DNA from: DAOUKH01 sp965219875
GTDB lineage: Bacteria; Chloroflexota; Dehalococcoidia; SHYB01
Assembly: GCA_965219875.1 (NCBI GenBank)
Contig: CBDCOW010000003.1
Coordinates: forward strand, 1,178,001-1,242,000
Reading direction: 5' to 3'
DNA: 64,000 nucleotides
The translations under genes and the position numbers were made by a program. Below the pieces are notes generated by a model, which worked only from the letters and a program-made list of their open reading frames with translations, was not told where the DNA came from and ran no database searches. This document shows positions 26,337-33,690 of the stretch, piece by piece. Within the stretch, counting starts at the first letter, position 1. Each line of letters starts with the position of its first letter.

Positions 26337-27152
26337 CTAGGCCGCTATCGCCTGCTCGGAGCCGGACCGCACCACCCTCTCCACCGCCTCCGGGGTGGCG
26401 TAGGTCGGGGCGACCGTGCCCTGCTCCATATCGAGGTAGAGGCCCATGAAGGGGCAGGTGCCAGCCACCATGCGGCGGACCACCTGTAGCACCAGAGACG
26501 CCATCATCTGGTTGATGGTGGGATCCTGGTCGGTAAGGTCGAGGGCGGCAGCGCAGTCCACGTCCGGCGGCGCGGTCGGCACGGCCGTCAAGAGGTCGGG
26601 GCGCTAGAGCGTGGGCGCGGGCAGCAGGTGGCAGGTCTCGCCGGTGAAGGCGGCCTCGTCCCACGTCACCTCGTCGGCGACGTTGCCCACCAGTACCTGT
26701 CCCCAGTTGGTGTCGTTGCCCGCGTCGATGAGCCACCGGCGCGGGTCTCCCGGCAGGCACTCCGCCATCGCCCTGCGTGCGGCGGCGTTGTCGGCGCAGC
26801 CGATGAGCAGGCCCGCGCCGTGGGTCGGGAGGCCGGGATAGCGGTGTCCGTAGGGGCTGGAGTCCTCCTCCCGAAAGGGGTAGACCGAGTAGCCGACGGG
26901 ACGCCGGTAAGCCCTGGCCAGCCGGTCGGCGAGGGCCTGGCTCTTGAACTTGCCCACGTCCTCCGAGTAGAAGTTCTGCCGCAGCAGGTTGTGGGGCTCC
27001 ACCCGGTCATGATCAACCAGGACGATGGTGGCCTCCCCGTCCCTGGAAGAGGCGGCAGAGGCCCTCGGCCACGAAGCCGCCGGTGCCGCCGCATCCGACC
27101 ACGGTGATCCACGGGCCGTCCAGCAGGAATGCGTTTCCAGGTAGTAGGGCAT
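26337..27152 (-). pseudogene. PRTRC ThiF/E1-like protein, inactivated
   Basis: Reads as a ThiF-family (E1-like adenylating) protein with three lesions. Codons 7 to about 38 are in the wrong frame: one base over, they read ITVVGCGGTGGFVAEGL, the Rossmann ATP-binding loop. Shifts at GAAACG (one A short) and CGGGGAG (one G extra) bound this part. The correct frame resumes at EATIVLVDHDRVEPHNLL with RQNF. A TAG at 26604-26606 then interrupts it, after which the same frame continues RPDLLTAVPTAPPDVDC to a natural stop. A normal cassette pairs this protein with the JAB protein just upstream. Dead as written; homopolymer sequencing errors could explain the two shifts but not the TAG. Confidence 0.75.
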
Positions 27153-27158
27153 TGGTAG

Positions 27159-27755
27159 TTACCTCTTTGTTGTCGTTTCGGGCTCTTCGCCCATCAGCCG
27201 GACGCCGGGGTCTGGGCCGCAGAACACCTGGGACCAGTCCACCGGGGCGAAGTGGCCGTAGACGCCGACCCGGAGACTCAGCTCGGGCCGGAGTTCGTCG
27301 AGGCGTCCAACGACGCCGTAGATGCGGAAGCCCTGCTCGTCCCGGTTGTCGGTGTCCGAGAAGAAGGCGCGGGAGCTTCCGTGAGAGTGGAACTCGGCGA
27401 CCACGCCGGCAGGCGGTTCGTAGGCGAGGGACGACGCGGTCCCAACCTGTGGAGGAACCACAAGCCGGTAGGCATGGCCGTCCCAGCGGACTGCGAAGAG
27501 CCGCTCGGTGTTCGTGTCGTCCTGGAACCAGCGCAGCCCCAGCTCGAAGAGGCGTGCCGGGATGGGGCCGTGGGACAGCGCCACCTTCTCGGCGACGGGA
27601 GCGAGCCCGCGCACCGAGCCAGGGGCGACCGGTATTCGAGCCACCAGGTGTGCGCTCCGGGACTGGACGTAGACTCCTCCCGATCCCAGCACGTAGTCGT
27701 AGCCTATTCCCTGGATGCCGGAGAGCCCGGCGGGGTGGTTGACCAGGTAGCCCAC
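27159..27755 (-). CDS. PRTRC protein A-like JAB/JAMM metalloprotease
   Basis: About 198 aa from GTG 27755; the frame is open to 27866 but overlaps the upstream gene there, so the start is uncertain. Near the middle is a complete JAMM zinc motif: Glu then HSH, seven residues, and S-x-x-D (EFHSHGSSRAFFSDTD). JAMM enzymes cleave isopeptide bonds of ubiquitin-like modifiers. With a ThiF-like E1 downstream this is the hallmark pair of PRTRC (ParB-related, ThiF-related) plasmid cassettes. The gene is intact although its ThiF partner is broken. The substrate is unknown. Confidence 0.75.
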   Translation of the reverse strand: MGYLVNHPAGLSGIQGIGYDYVLGSGGVYVQSRSAHLVARIPVAPGSVRGLAPVAEKVALSHGPIPARLFELGLRWFQDDTNTERLFAVRWDGHAYRLVVPPQVGTASSLAYEPPAGVVAEFHSHGSSRAFFSDTDNRDEQGFRIYGVVGRLDELRPELSLRVGVYGHFAPVDWSQVFCGPDPGVRLMGEEPETTTKR

Positions 27756-27771
27756 CGGCCCCGGTGCGTTG

Positions 27772-28050
27772 CTAGCGGTAGCCCCGTCTCCCCTCGGAGA
27801 CCGCCATGGCGTGGGCCACCGTACACTGGGGAACCAGGTCCTCAAACGGGTATTCGGTCTTTCCATCGAGCTCCTCCCATAGCGCTTGCAGGTTGTCGGG
27901 GTGCTTATTCGAGCGGTCCCGCGAATCGCCGGTAAGCGAGAAGAAGGACTCCGGTATCAGCCCCACCTCCTCGGGGAACCGGTGGCTTCCGGGACAGACT
28001 CTCCCGTCCCTGAAGACGTTGAAGCCGGGGGCCCGGAAGAGCCGTCCACC
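27772..28050 (-). pseudogene. PRTRC protein B-like gene, 5'-truncated
   Basis: Reads LFRAPGFNVFRDGRVCPGS, then FPEEVGLIPESFFSL, HPDNLQALWEEL and YPFEDLVP to its stop, the C-terminal part of PRTRC protein B as I know the pattern. Intact relatives are about twice as long. Family character is lost at about 28045, where the plus strand begins to code for a different protein, and no start codon with a ribosome site is present at that edge. The cut is a recombination scar. Confidence 0.6.
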
Positions 28051-28433
28051 CCGACGCCTTCGGCGTCCTGCGCGGAGGCCCCGTCACGTGGCCCTTCTTC
28101 CTGGAGTGGGAGCGCCGCGCCGTGCGGCCCGCGACGATGACGGAGCGGCTCGCGCCCTATCTTCGATACTACTCGTCACACCGGCCCACCGACGACCACG
28201 GCGTCCGGACCGCCGTACTGGTCGTCTTCGACGACGACCAGGCGGCCACTCACTTCCTGCGCCTGGCGATGGAGGAGATGGACAGGGCCAGGGTCGAAGT
28301 GCCCCTGTGGGTCTCCCACAGGGGCGCCATCGACGCGCTGGGGCCGCTGGGACGGGCGTGGCGCGCCCCAGGCGACCGGGAGCCCGCACACGTCCTCTTC
28401 AGCCCGCCCCGCACTCGATACGGGGGCCGCTGA
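28041..28433 (+). pseudogene. Replication-relaxation family protein, 5'-truncated
   Basis: The plus strand reads HPDAFGVLRGG, FFLEWERRAVRPATM, RLAPYLRYYSS and LWVSHRGAIDALGPLG to a stop at 28433. This is the C-terminal half of replication-relaxation proteins found on plasmids and integrative elements. The winged-helix N-terminal half is missing; family similarity begins at about 28041, abutting the truncated PRTRC protein B on the opposite strand. An internal ATG at 28137 could start a short product but would lack most of the domain. Confidence 0.6.
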
Positions 28434-28500
28434 AACGCGGTGCGGAACGGGAGTGGAGCGGCGGCTCCCGCTCCGCCCTGAAAGGAGGTTTTCAGAAGCT

Positions 28501-28782
28501 ATGGAAACGGATCGCATCGGCGAATCGAGAGGCCACCGGAGACCCCGGCGACGCACCGTCGTCCGGCTCGACCGAGAGGCGCTCTGGAAGCGGCTGGCGG
28601 TGCTGAACCGCTCCCAGAACTGGTTGGCGGGGAAGGCCGGGATCAGCCCCGGATACCTCTCCATGCTGGTCAACGAAGAGCGCGCGCCTTCGGGACGCAT
28701 CCGAAGACGGATGCAGCAGGCCCTCGGAATAGAGGACTTCCACCAGCTCTTCAGATTGGAGGACGACAGTGAAAACCCCTAG
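28501..28782 (+). CDS. Small XRE-type DNA-binding protein
   Basis: 93 aa from ATG 28501, preceded by AAAGGAGG (28481-28488). After a basic N-terminus the helix-turn-helix reads LNRSQNWLAGKAGISPGYLSM and LVNEERAPS, ending with a helix typical of Cro/C1 proteins. It overlaps the next HTH gene by 14 bases, so both are translated together. Likely a regulator of the plasmid-like module. The frame can start earlier at 28453 but that part lacks a ribosome site. Confidence 0.78.
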   Translation: METDRIGESRGHRRPRRRTVVRLDREALWKRLAVLNRSQNWLAGKAGISPGYLSMLVNEERAPSGRIRRRMQQALGIEDFHQLFRLEDDSENP

Positions 28783-29224
28783 AACTCCCAGGCACAACAC
28801 CGGCGAGGAGGTCGGAATCAACATCGACGGCCGCCCCGTGCCCTACCAGAGCGGCGTCCTGCCGAAGGACTTCGCCAAGCGGCTCAAGAGGCTGAAGAAG
28901 GCCAGCGGCCTCACCTGGAACGCCTTCGCCGACGCCCTCGGCGTGGACAAGAAGAGCGTGCAAAGGTGGTCCAACGGGACCGAGCCCTGCGGCGGCGCCT
29001 ACCACTCCCTCATGAGCCTCGCGCCCATGATTCCCGGAGGCGTCGACATGCAAGGTGCACCGGGACAACCACCAACGTTCGCAACGGCAAGAAGTACCGC
29101 TACGACCTTCCCACTCCCCGCCGCTACTACATGTGCAACGGGATGCAGAGTCTCCGTCTGCGCTGCCGGGAGCGTCCCTACATCCGGGCCGAGTGGTTGG
29201 AGGAACCGATATGGACCGAGGTGA
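28769..29224 (+). CDS. HTH protein with a chimeric 3' end
   Basis: Starts with GTG, GGAGGA six bases upstream. The first about 94 codons are a small HTH protein (KRLKRLKKASGLTWNAFADALG, SVQRWSNG, SLAPMIPGG) related to the 23249 gene. At about 29048 the DNA switches to recombinase sequence read in the wrong frame, giving about 58 meaningless codons before a stop at 29224. The HTH domain itself is complete, so a functional product with a junk tail is possible. The junction shares CATGCAAGGT with the intact recombinase gene, a possible microhomology joint. Confidence 0.6.
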   Translation: MKTPRTPRHNTGEEVGINIDGRPVPYQSGVLPKDFAKRLKRLKKASGLTWNAFADALGVDKKSVQRWSNGTEPCGGAYHSLMSLAPMIPGGVDMQGAPGQPPTFATARSTATTFPLPAATTCATGCRVSVCAAGSVPTSGPSGWRNRYGPR

Positions 29225-29763
29225 AGCGGGTAATCCAGAACCCCGATCTGATCGTCGCCGGTATCGACACTCTCGATATTCAGGGGAGCGGCAGTTTGGA
29301 GGAGGAGATCGCCCAGGCTGAGCGAGACCTGCGGAGCATCCAGATGGAAGAGGCCCGCGCCATCAGGCTGTTCGTGTCGGGGAAGATCACCGAAGCCCAA
29401 CTCGACCTTCAGCGCAGGTTCATCACCGAGCGACTTGAGAGCGCCAGGGCGAAGCTGGACGATTACCGGACTCGGGAGGCGAGCGGGGCTGAGAAGCGGC
29501 AGCTGATGAAGACAATCCTCGCCTGGGCGAGGAACGTCGGCCAGGGCATTGACGAGCTGACCGATAAGGAGCGCAAGGAGATTCTCCAGATGGTTTTGGA
29601 GCAGGTCGTCATCGACAGGGACAACAACGTGGACATCACCCTGGCTATACCCATCGACGATGAGTCCCCTAACCCTGAGCCTGAGTCGCCTGAGCCGGCG
29701 TCCCCTGAGCCTGAGTCCGTCGCAATTGCGTCTAAAGAACCTTTGAGTTTAGGTTCTCCTTAG
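29048..29763 (+). pseudogene. Serine recombinase, C-terminal remnant
   Basis: From the zinc-ribbon region (VRNGKKYRYDL, YYMCNGMQSLRLRCRE) through the coiled-coil tail (RDLRSIQMEEARAIRLFVSG, LQMVLEQVVIDRDNN) it closely follows the last 230 residues of the intact recombinase at 4966-6555. No catalytic domain is present. The C-terminus carries a Pro-Glu-Ser repeat tail that the intact copy lacks. It has the same orientation as the N-terminal remnant at 4105 and closes the right side of the island. Confidence 0.85.
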
Positions 29764-30005
29764 CGTCCTAGGCCTCCGAGCAGACGCATGCGCCTTATGT
29801 AAGCGACTACCGACGAAGAGCGGCCGTTTCTTCTCCGATGAGGCATCTTGGACGGGGAGATCGAGGGAGTCAGTCTTCCCTAAAACACGGCATCTTCTCC
29901 ACACACGACGGGGGCCGGCGCGTATGGAGAATCAGAACTTTGAGACCATCTCTAGCAGGTGCCTCCTCGGCCACGGACCAGGTTCGGGGGCCTTCTACAC
30001 TTCCG
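29764..30005. other. Unassigned stretch at the right island edge
   Basis: About 240 bp between the recombinase remnant and the OsmC promoter. No supported gene, RNA or clear repeat. Confidence 0.5.
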
Positions 30006-30034
30006 TTGACAAAGGTGGGTGGCAGCGTTAGACT
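30006..30034 (+). promoter_or_regulatory. Promoter of the OsmC-family gene
   Basis: TTGACA at 30006-30011, exactly 17 bases, then TAGACT at 30029-30034 (4 of 6). Transcription should start near 30041, which favours the GTG at 30079 over the ATG at 30049 as the start. Confidence 0.6.
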
Positions 30035-30078
30035 CCGCCCACCAAACCATGCCCAGCCGGATATCAAAGGCGAGCTCT

Positions 30079-30573
30079 GTGTCCAATCTCTACACGTCGA
30101 TTACAGCGGAGCTCCTCAAGGGGTTTCAGACCCAGGTCACGATCCGGCGCAGCGAAGGCGGCCAGGGCGACGGCCCGTGGTCCATAATCGTCGACGAAGG
30201 CCCGGCCGTCGGCGGGACGGGCACAGGACCCTCACCGGGCCCCCTGGCGCTAGCCGGGCTTGCCGCCTGAACCGTGGCCACGTTAGCGGGCGTGACCCGT
30301 CGACGGAACATGGGAATCGAAGGCCTGCGAGTGGAGATGGAGCTTCACCGCATCTTCTCGGGCAAAGAGGAAGCCGAGGAGGCTGCCGCCAAAGGCACGG
30401 ATCTCGACAAGAGGAGGCCGGTTATCAAGCGCGTCTACGTGAAACCGAGCCGAAGCCTCAGCGAGCGTGACGTGCAGGTGCTGAGGAATACGATGAAGCA
30501 TTGTCCCGTAGGTAGAATGTTCTCAGGGGGCGATATAGAGTTTCAAGAAGAGCTCATTATCGAGGGGTCTTAG
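30079..30573 (+). CDS. OsmC-family protein with in-frame TGA, candidate selenoprotein
   Basis: OsmC/Ohr-type peroxide-reducing protein, 164 residues if the TGA at 30268-30270 is read through. Upstream: YTSITAELLKGFQT, then GGTGTGPSPGPLALAGLAA. Downstream, in the same frame and with no gap: TVATLAGV, GIEGLRVEMELH, KHCPVGRMFSGG. The TGA (residue 64) falls exactly where the family has its first redox Cys; the second, Cys142, is present. Codon quality is equal on both sides. A hairpin of bacterial SECIS geometry follows at 30281-30305. Start: GTG 30079 with AAAGGCGAG upstream. A 12-bp gap to the next amidohydrolase gene suggests an operon. Alternative: a simple TGC-to-TGA nonsense mutation. Confidence 0.7.
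30281..30305 (+). promoter_or_regulatory. SECIS-like hairpin after the TGA
   Basis: Starts 11 bases after the TGA. Stem: CGTT(A)GCGGG pairs with CCCGT(C)GACG, ten positions with one mismatch and two G-T pairs. The apical loop is CGTGA (30291-30295) with G as second base, 22 nt from the TGA. Bacterial SECIS elements recognised by SelB have a small apical loop with a G in its first two positions at 16-37 nt. The fit is by hand; no folding was run. Confidence 0.55.
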
Positions 30574-30585
30574 GAAGGTCTCATC

Positions 30586-31539
30586 ATGGCCGTCGATGCA
30601 CATGTCCATCTTTGGGCTAACGAGAATCTGCCGGAAGGTAATCGGCTGGTCTACGCTCGTTGGGCTGCTTTCGCCCGGCTACCGTACCGTGATCCTTACG
30701 ACATCCTACCGAGAGTAGGCCCAATAGCTTGGGACCCCGAGGGTGTCGACTTGATGAAGTACATGGACACCATGGGAATCGACAGGGTCGTGAACATGGT
30801 CGTCGATTGGGGCCTTGCCTGGGGCATGGAGCCGGAATGGGACGTCTACCAGGTGAACCAGCATGCCAGCTCCCTCATGCAGAAGTATCCCGGCAGATAC
30901 TTCTACTGCGCGGGGGTGGATGCCCGGCGTGAGAACGCTGCCGACGTGCTGGAAAAGGCGGTCAAAGAATGGGGCGCCGTCGGGGTCAAGCTCCTGGTGG
31001 CCAACGGCTTCTCCCCTGACGACCGCATATGCTACCCGCTTTATGAGCTCGCCCGGGACCTGGACTTCCCCGTTGTCATTCACACCGGCGAAGGCGACGT
31101 GGCCTCGTATCCCAAGGAGGCGCACCCCTTCAACATGGCGGCGCCCGCCAGAGACTTTCCTACCGTCAAGTTCGTCGCCGCCCATACCGGCGGAGGACTG
31201 GACGGGGTGTGGCAAGAATGCCGGCAGATAGGTCTGCTTCACAACATCTACTTCGACCTCTCGGAGTGGCAGTTCGGCGTGGCGCCAACTGCCAGGTCAC
31301 CGCACCGGGAAGAAGAGCTGTTCCGGGTGCTGCACTCGTTCCGCGACTGGTGGGGAGCGCACCGCATTATGTGGTGCACCGACTATATGAAGGGCCACTC
31401 CCTCGAGATCGACCGGTACTGGGTGGAGTTGTTCAAGGACCTGCCGGCGAGAGGCAAGAAGTACGGATATACCTTCACTCAGGAAGAAGCCGATCTCATG
31501 TTCGGCGGGGCTGCCGACCTGCTGTACGGCCTCGAGTAA
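30586..31539 (+). CDS. Amidohydrolase 2 family metal-dependent hydrolase
   Basis: 317 aa TIM-barrel hydrolase or decarboxylase. Metal ligands seen: H6 and H8 in DAHVHLW, a His in VVIHTGEG, a His in VAAHTGGG, and Asp in MWCTDYMKG. A long aromatic-rich insertion (WDVYQVNQHASSLM region) is typical of this subgroup. Members include ACMSD-like decarboxylases and lactone or amide hydrolases of aromatic breakdown. It lies 12 bp after the OsmC gene and probably shares its promoter. It is the plus-strand edge of the catabolic region; the gene that follows is on the opposite strand. Confidence 0.85.
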   Translation: MAVDAHVHLWANENLPEGNRLVYARWAAFARLPYRDPYDILPRVGPIAWDPEGVDLMKYMDTMGIDRVVNMVVDWGLAWGMEPEWDVYQVNQHASSLMQKYPGRYFYCAGVDARRENAADVLEKAVKEWGAVGVKLLVANGFSPDDRICYPLYELARDLDFPVVIHTGEGDVASYPKEAHPFNMAAPARDFPTVKFVAAHTGGGLDGVWQECRQIGLLHNIYFDLSEWQFGVAPTARSPHREEELFRVLHSFRDWWGAHRIMWCTDYMKGHSLEIDRYWVELFKDLPARGKKYGYTFTQEEADLMFGGAADLLYGLE

Positions 31540-31599
31540 AAGGCCACGGTTACAGCGTAGGTAACCCCCAAGGGCCTCGCTCGGAGGCCGACGGTGTGC

Positions 31600-32385
31600 C
31601 TACTGTTTCCGATCGGGGCTGTTCTCCCGCTGTGTGAAGGCTCGGGCGGCGTCTAGATTCTCCTGCGTCCAGCTCAGCTTCTCGTGCCACAGCTCAGCCA
31701 GGTCCCTGGCTTCCGACGGATGCGTGTACTGCGACTTCTTCACCAGAGCCTTGTAGGCCTGCACCGCCTCGGCTGAAAAGGACGTGATCTTCTCGGCCAC
31801 CGCCAGAGCCTCTGGCATCAGTTGCTCTGGCTCAACCAGGCGGCTGACAAAGCCCCATTGGTAGGCCTGCTGGGCGTCGATATGGTCTCCGGTCAGGGCC
31901 AGATCGGCGGCGACGGCTTGAGGGTACAGGCGCGCCATCGTCCATACCGGACCCACGAGGTTCGCCTGGATCTCCATGTCCCCGAACAGCGCCGCTGTGC
32001 TGGCGATACGGATGTCGCAGTCCATCGCGATTCCCTGGCCTCCCCCGACGCAAAACCCGTTGATGGCGGCGATGAGCGGCTTCTCGATCTCGTGGGGCCC
32101 CGGCAAGCCCCATTTCTTCCAGTCCCGCTTGCCCAAGTAACGAGTGGGTTGGCTGCCCTGCTCCCTGTGCAACGCGCGCTCCTTCATATCGGCCCCGGCG
32201 CAGAAGCCCCGTCCGGCGCCGGTAACGACGGCCACCTGCACGGCATCGTCCTCTTTCACGTCCTCCCAGCATGCGCCCAGCTCTTCATGCAACTGATTGT
32301 TGAGGGCGTTCAGTACCTGCGGTCGATTCATAGTGATGACTGCGACACCGTCTCGCTTTTCGTAGAGCACCGTTTCAAACGCCAC
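31600..32385 (-). CDS. Enoyl-CoA hydratase/isomerase
   Basis: Crotonase-fold enzyme of 261 aa, acting on an acyl-CoA. GTG at 32385 has AGGAGG eight bases upstream and matches the family start (FETVLYEKRDGVAVITMNRP). The oxyanion-hole segments are CAGADMKER and INGFCVGGGQGIAMDCDIR. A Pro-rich C-terminal helix completes the fold. Only 105 bp separate it from the CoA-transferase upstream on the same strand, so they are probably co-transcribed. The specific acyl group is unknown; family members also include isomerases and dehalogenases. Confidence 0.9.
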   Translation of the reverse strand: MAFETVLYEKRDGVAVITMNRPQVLNALNNQLHEELGACWEDVKEDDAVQVAVVTGAGRGFCAGADMKERALHREQGSQPTRYLGKRDWKKWGLPGPHEIEKPLIAAINGFCVGGGQGIAMDCDIRIASTAALFGDMEIQANLVGPVWTMARLYPQAVAADLALTGDHIDAQQAYQWGFVSRLVEPEQLMPEALAVAEKITSFSAEAVQAYKALVKKSQYTHPSEARDLAELWHEKLSWTQENLDAARAFTQRENSPDRKQ

Positions 32386-32490
32386 CGCTGTCCTCCTGGT
32401 TTCCAACCTCGTTCCCCGTAAGACCGGAGCATGAGGCTTCGGCATGACTCGACCTCTCGCTGATAGCTCCGTCGAACACTGCTCAGGCCT

Positions 32491-33681
32491 TCAGACCACC
32501 CCGAGCTGGCGCAGCCGGACCAGTCCCTGGGAGCTGAACCCGAGCTCGCTCTGGAAGACCTGCCCGTTCGCCTGGCCTAGGAGCGGCGCTGGCCGGCGGA
32601 CCCGCCAGGGTGTCTGCTCCATGATGAATGGCCGACCCGGTATCGTGACCCGTCCCAACACCGGATGCTCGACCTCCTCCCAGACCCCCCGCTCGTTGAA
32701 GTGGGCGTCCGCCAGGACATTCGCTGGGGTGAACATCGGACCGGAGGGGATCTTATGTTTTTGCGCCGCTTCCCAAGCCTCCTGCATGGTCCGCTCCAGG
32801 AGCCAGGGAAGAAAATACTCCGTGTTGAAGACGTATGAGTTGTCCGGCTTCGACCATTCCTCGATCTGGGAGAACCTGGGGTCGGAGAGGAGGTCCTGGC
32901 AACCCATCATTTCGAGCACCATCGGAAACCGAGCGCCCCTTCCCCAAATGTTGATGTAGCCGTCTTTGCAGGGCCAGGTCCCTGTAGCTATTCCGGTGGC
33001 GCTAGGGGAGCGTCCGAACACCGTGCCCGTGTGTTGGTAGCCCAGGATAAAGGCGAGGCGGCGATCGATAGTCCCGGCCTGGGCCTCCAGGCGGGATACC
33101 TCCACCCAATCGCCTTCCCCCGTTCCCTCCGCCGTAGAGAAGGCAGTCAGGGCGGCCGTAGCCGCCAGCAGACCAGCCTGGTACGAAGCAACGTCATCGC
33201 CGTACTTGAGCGGCTCCCATTCAGGGACGCCGGTGGCATGCATTGGACCGCCATGGCCAACGGCCACAATATCCTCGAGCTTCCAGTCTTCGAGGAGGCC
33301 CTCGCCGTATCCGGCTATCGAGACGACAACCAGACCCGGATTTCCCTCCCGAAGCTCCTCCCCGAGGACTCTCCCTCCGGAAGATTCGACAACGATGTCG
33401 GTCCGCCGGGCCAGCCCCTTAAGCAGCTCGCGTCCGGTGCGGGTCTTCCAATCAAGCGTGATACCGGTCTTGTTGAAATTGAGGAAGAAGAAGGTGCCGG
33501 AGGCTTCCGGGTCGGGGTTATCGTTCGGGAACGGACCCCAGCGACGGGTGACGTCGCCGCCGGGCGGCCGTTCCACCTTCAATACGTCCGCCCCGAAGTC
33601 GCCAAGAAGGCGAGCGGCGAAGGGTCCTGGGACGCCTTCGCTCAGGTCCAGGACCAGCACTCCATCTAGGGCGGTCTCCAC
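32491..33681 (-). CDS. CaiB/BaiF (class III) CoA-transferase
   Basis: 396 aa, moves CoA between carboxylic acids. N-terminal signature: VLVLDLSEGVPGPFAARLLGD, then GADVLKVERPPGGD. At the position where formyl-CoA transferase has its nucleophilic Asp (sequence VDVS-x-x-D), this protein has VEVSRLEA, with Glu. It lies between the enoyl-CoA hydratase and an FMN enzyme, all minus strand with short gaps (9 bp to the FMN enzyme), so an operon that activates an acid with CoA and then hydrates it is likely. Confidence 0.88.
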   Translation of the reverse strand: METALDGVLVLDLSEGVPGPFAARLLGDFGADVLKVERPPGGDVTRRWGPFPNDNPDPEASGTFFFLNFNKTGITLDWKTRTGRELLKGLARRTDIVVESSGGRVLGEELREGNPGLVVVSIAGYGEGLLEDWKLEDIVAVGHGGPMHATGVPEWEPLKYGDDVASYQAGLLAATAALTAFSTAEGTGEGDWVEVSRLEAQAGTIDRRLAFILGYQHTGTVFGRSPSATGIATGTWPCKDGYINIWGRGARFPMVLEMMGCQDLLSDPRFSQIEEWSKPDNSYVFNTEYFLPWLLERTMQEAWEAAQKHKIPSGPMFTPANVLADAHFNERGVWEEVEHPVLGRVTIPGRPFIMEQTPWRVRRPAPLLGQANGQVFQSELGFSSQGLVRLRQLGVV

Positions 33682-33690
33682 GTGCTCTCT

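Noticed and set aside
29838..30470. Plus-strand frame of 210 codons overlapping the OsmC gene
   Set aside because: It crosses the OsmC promoter and gene in another frame and is Arg/Gly-rich without motifs.
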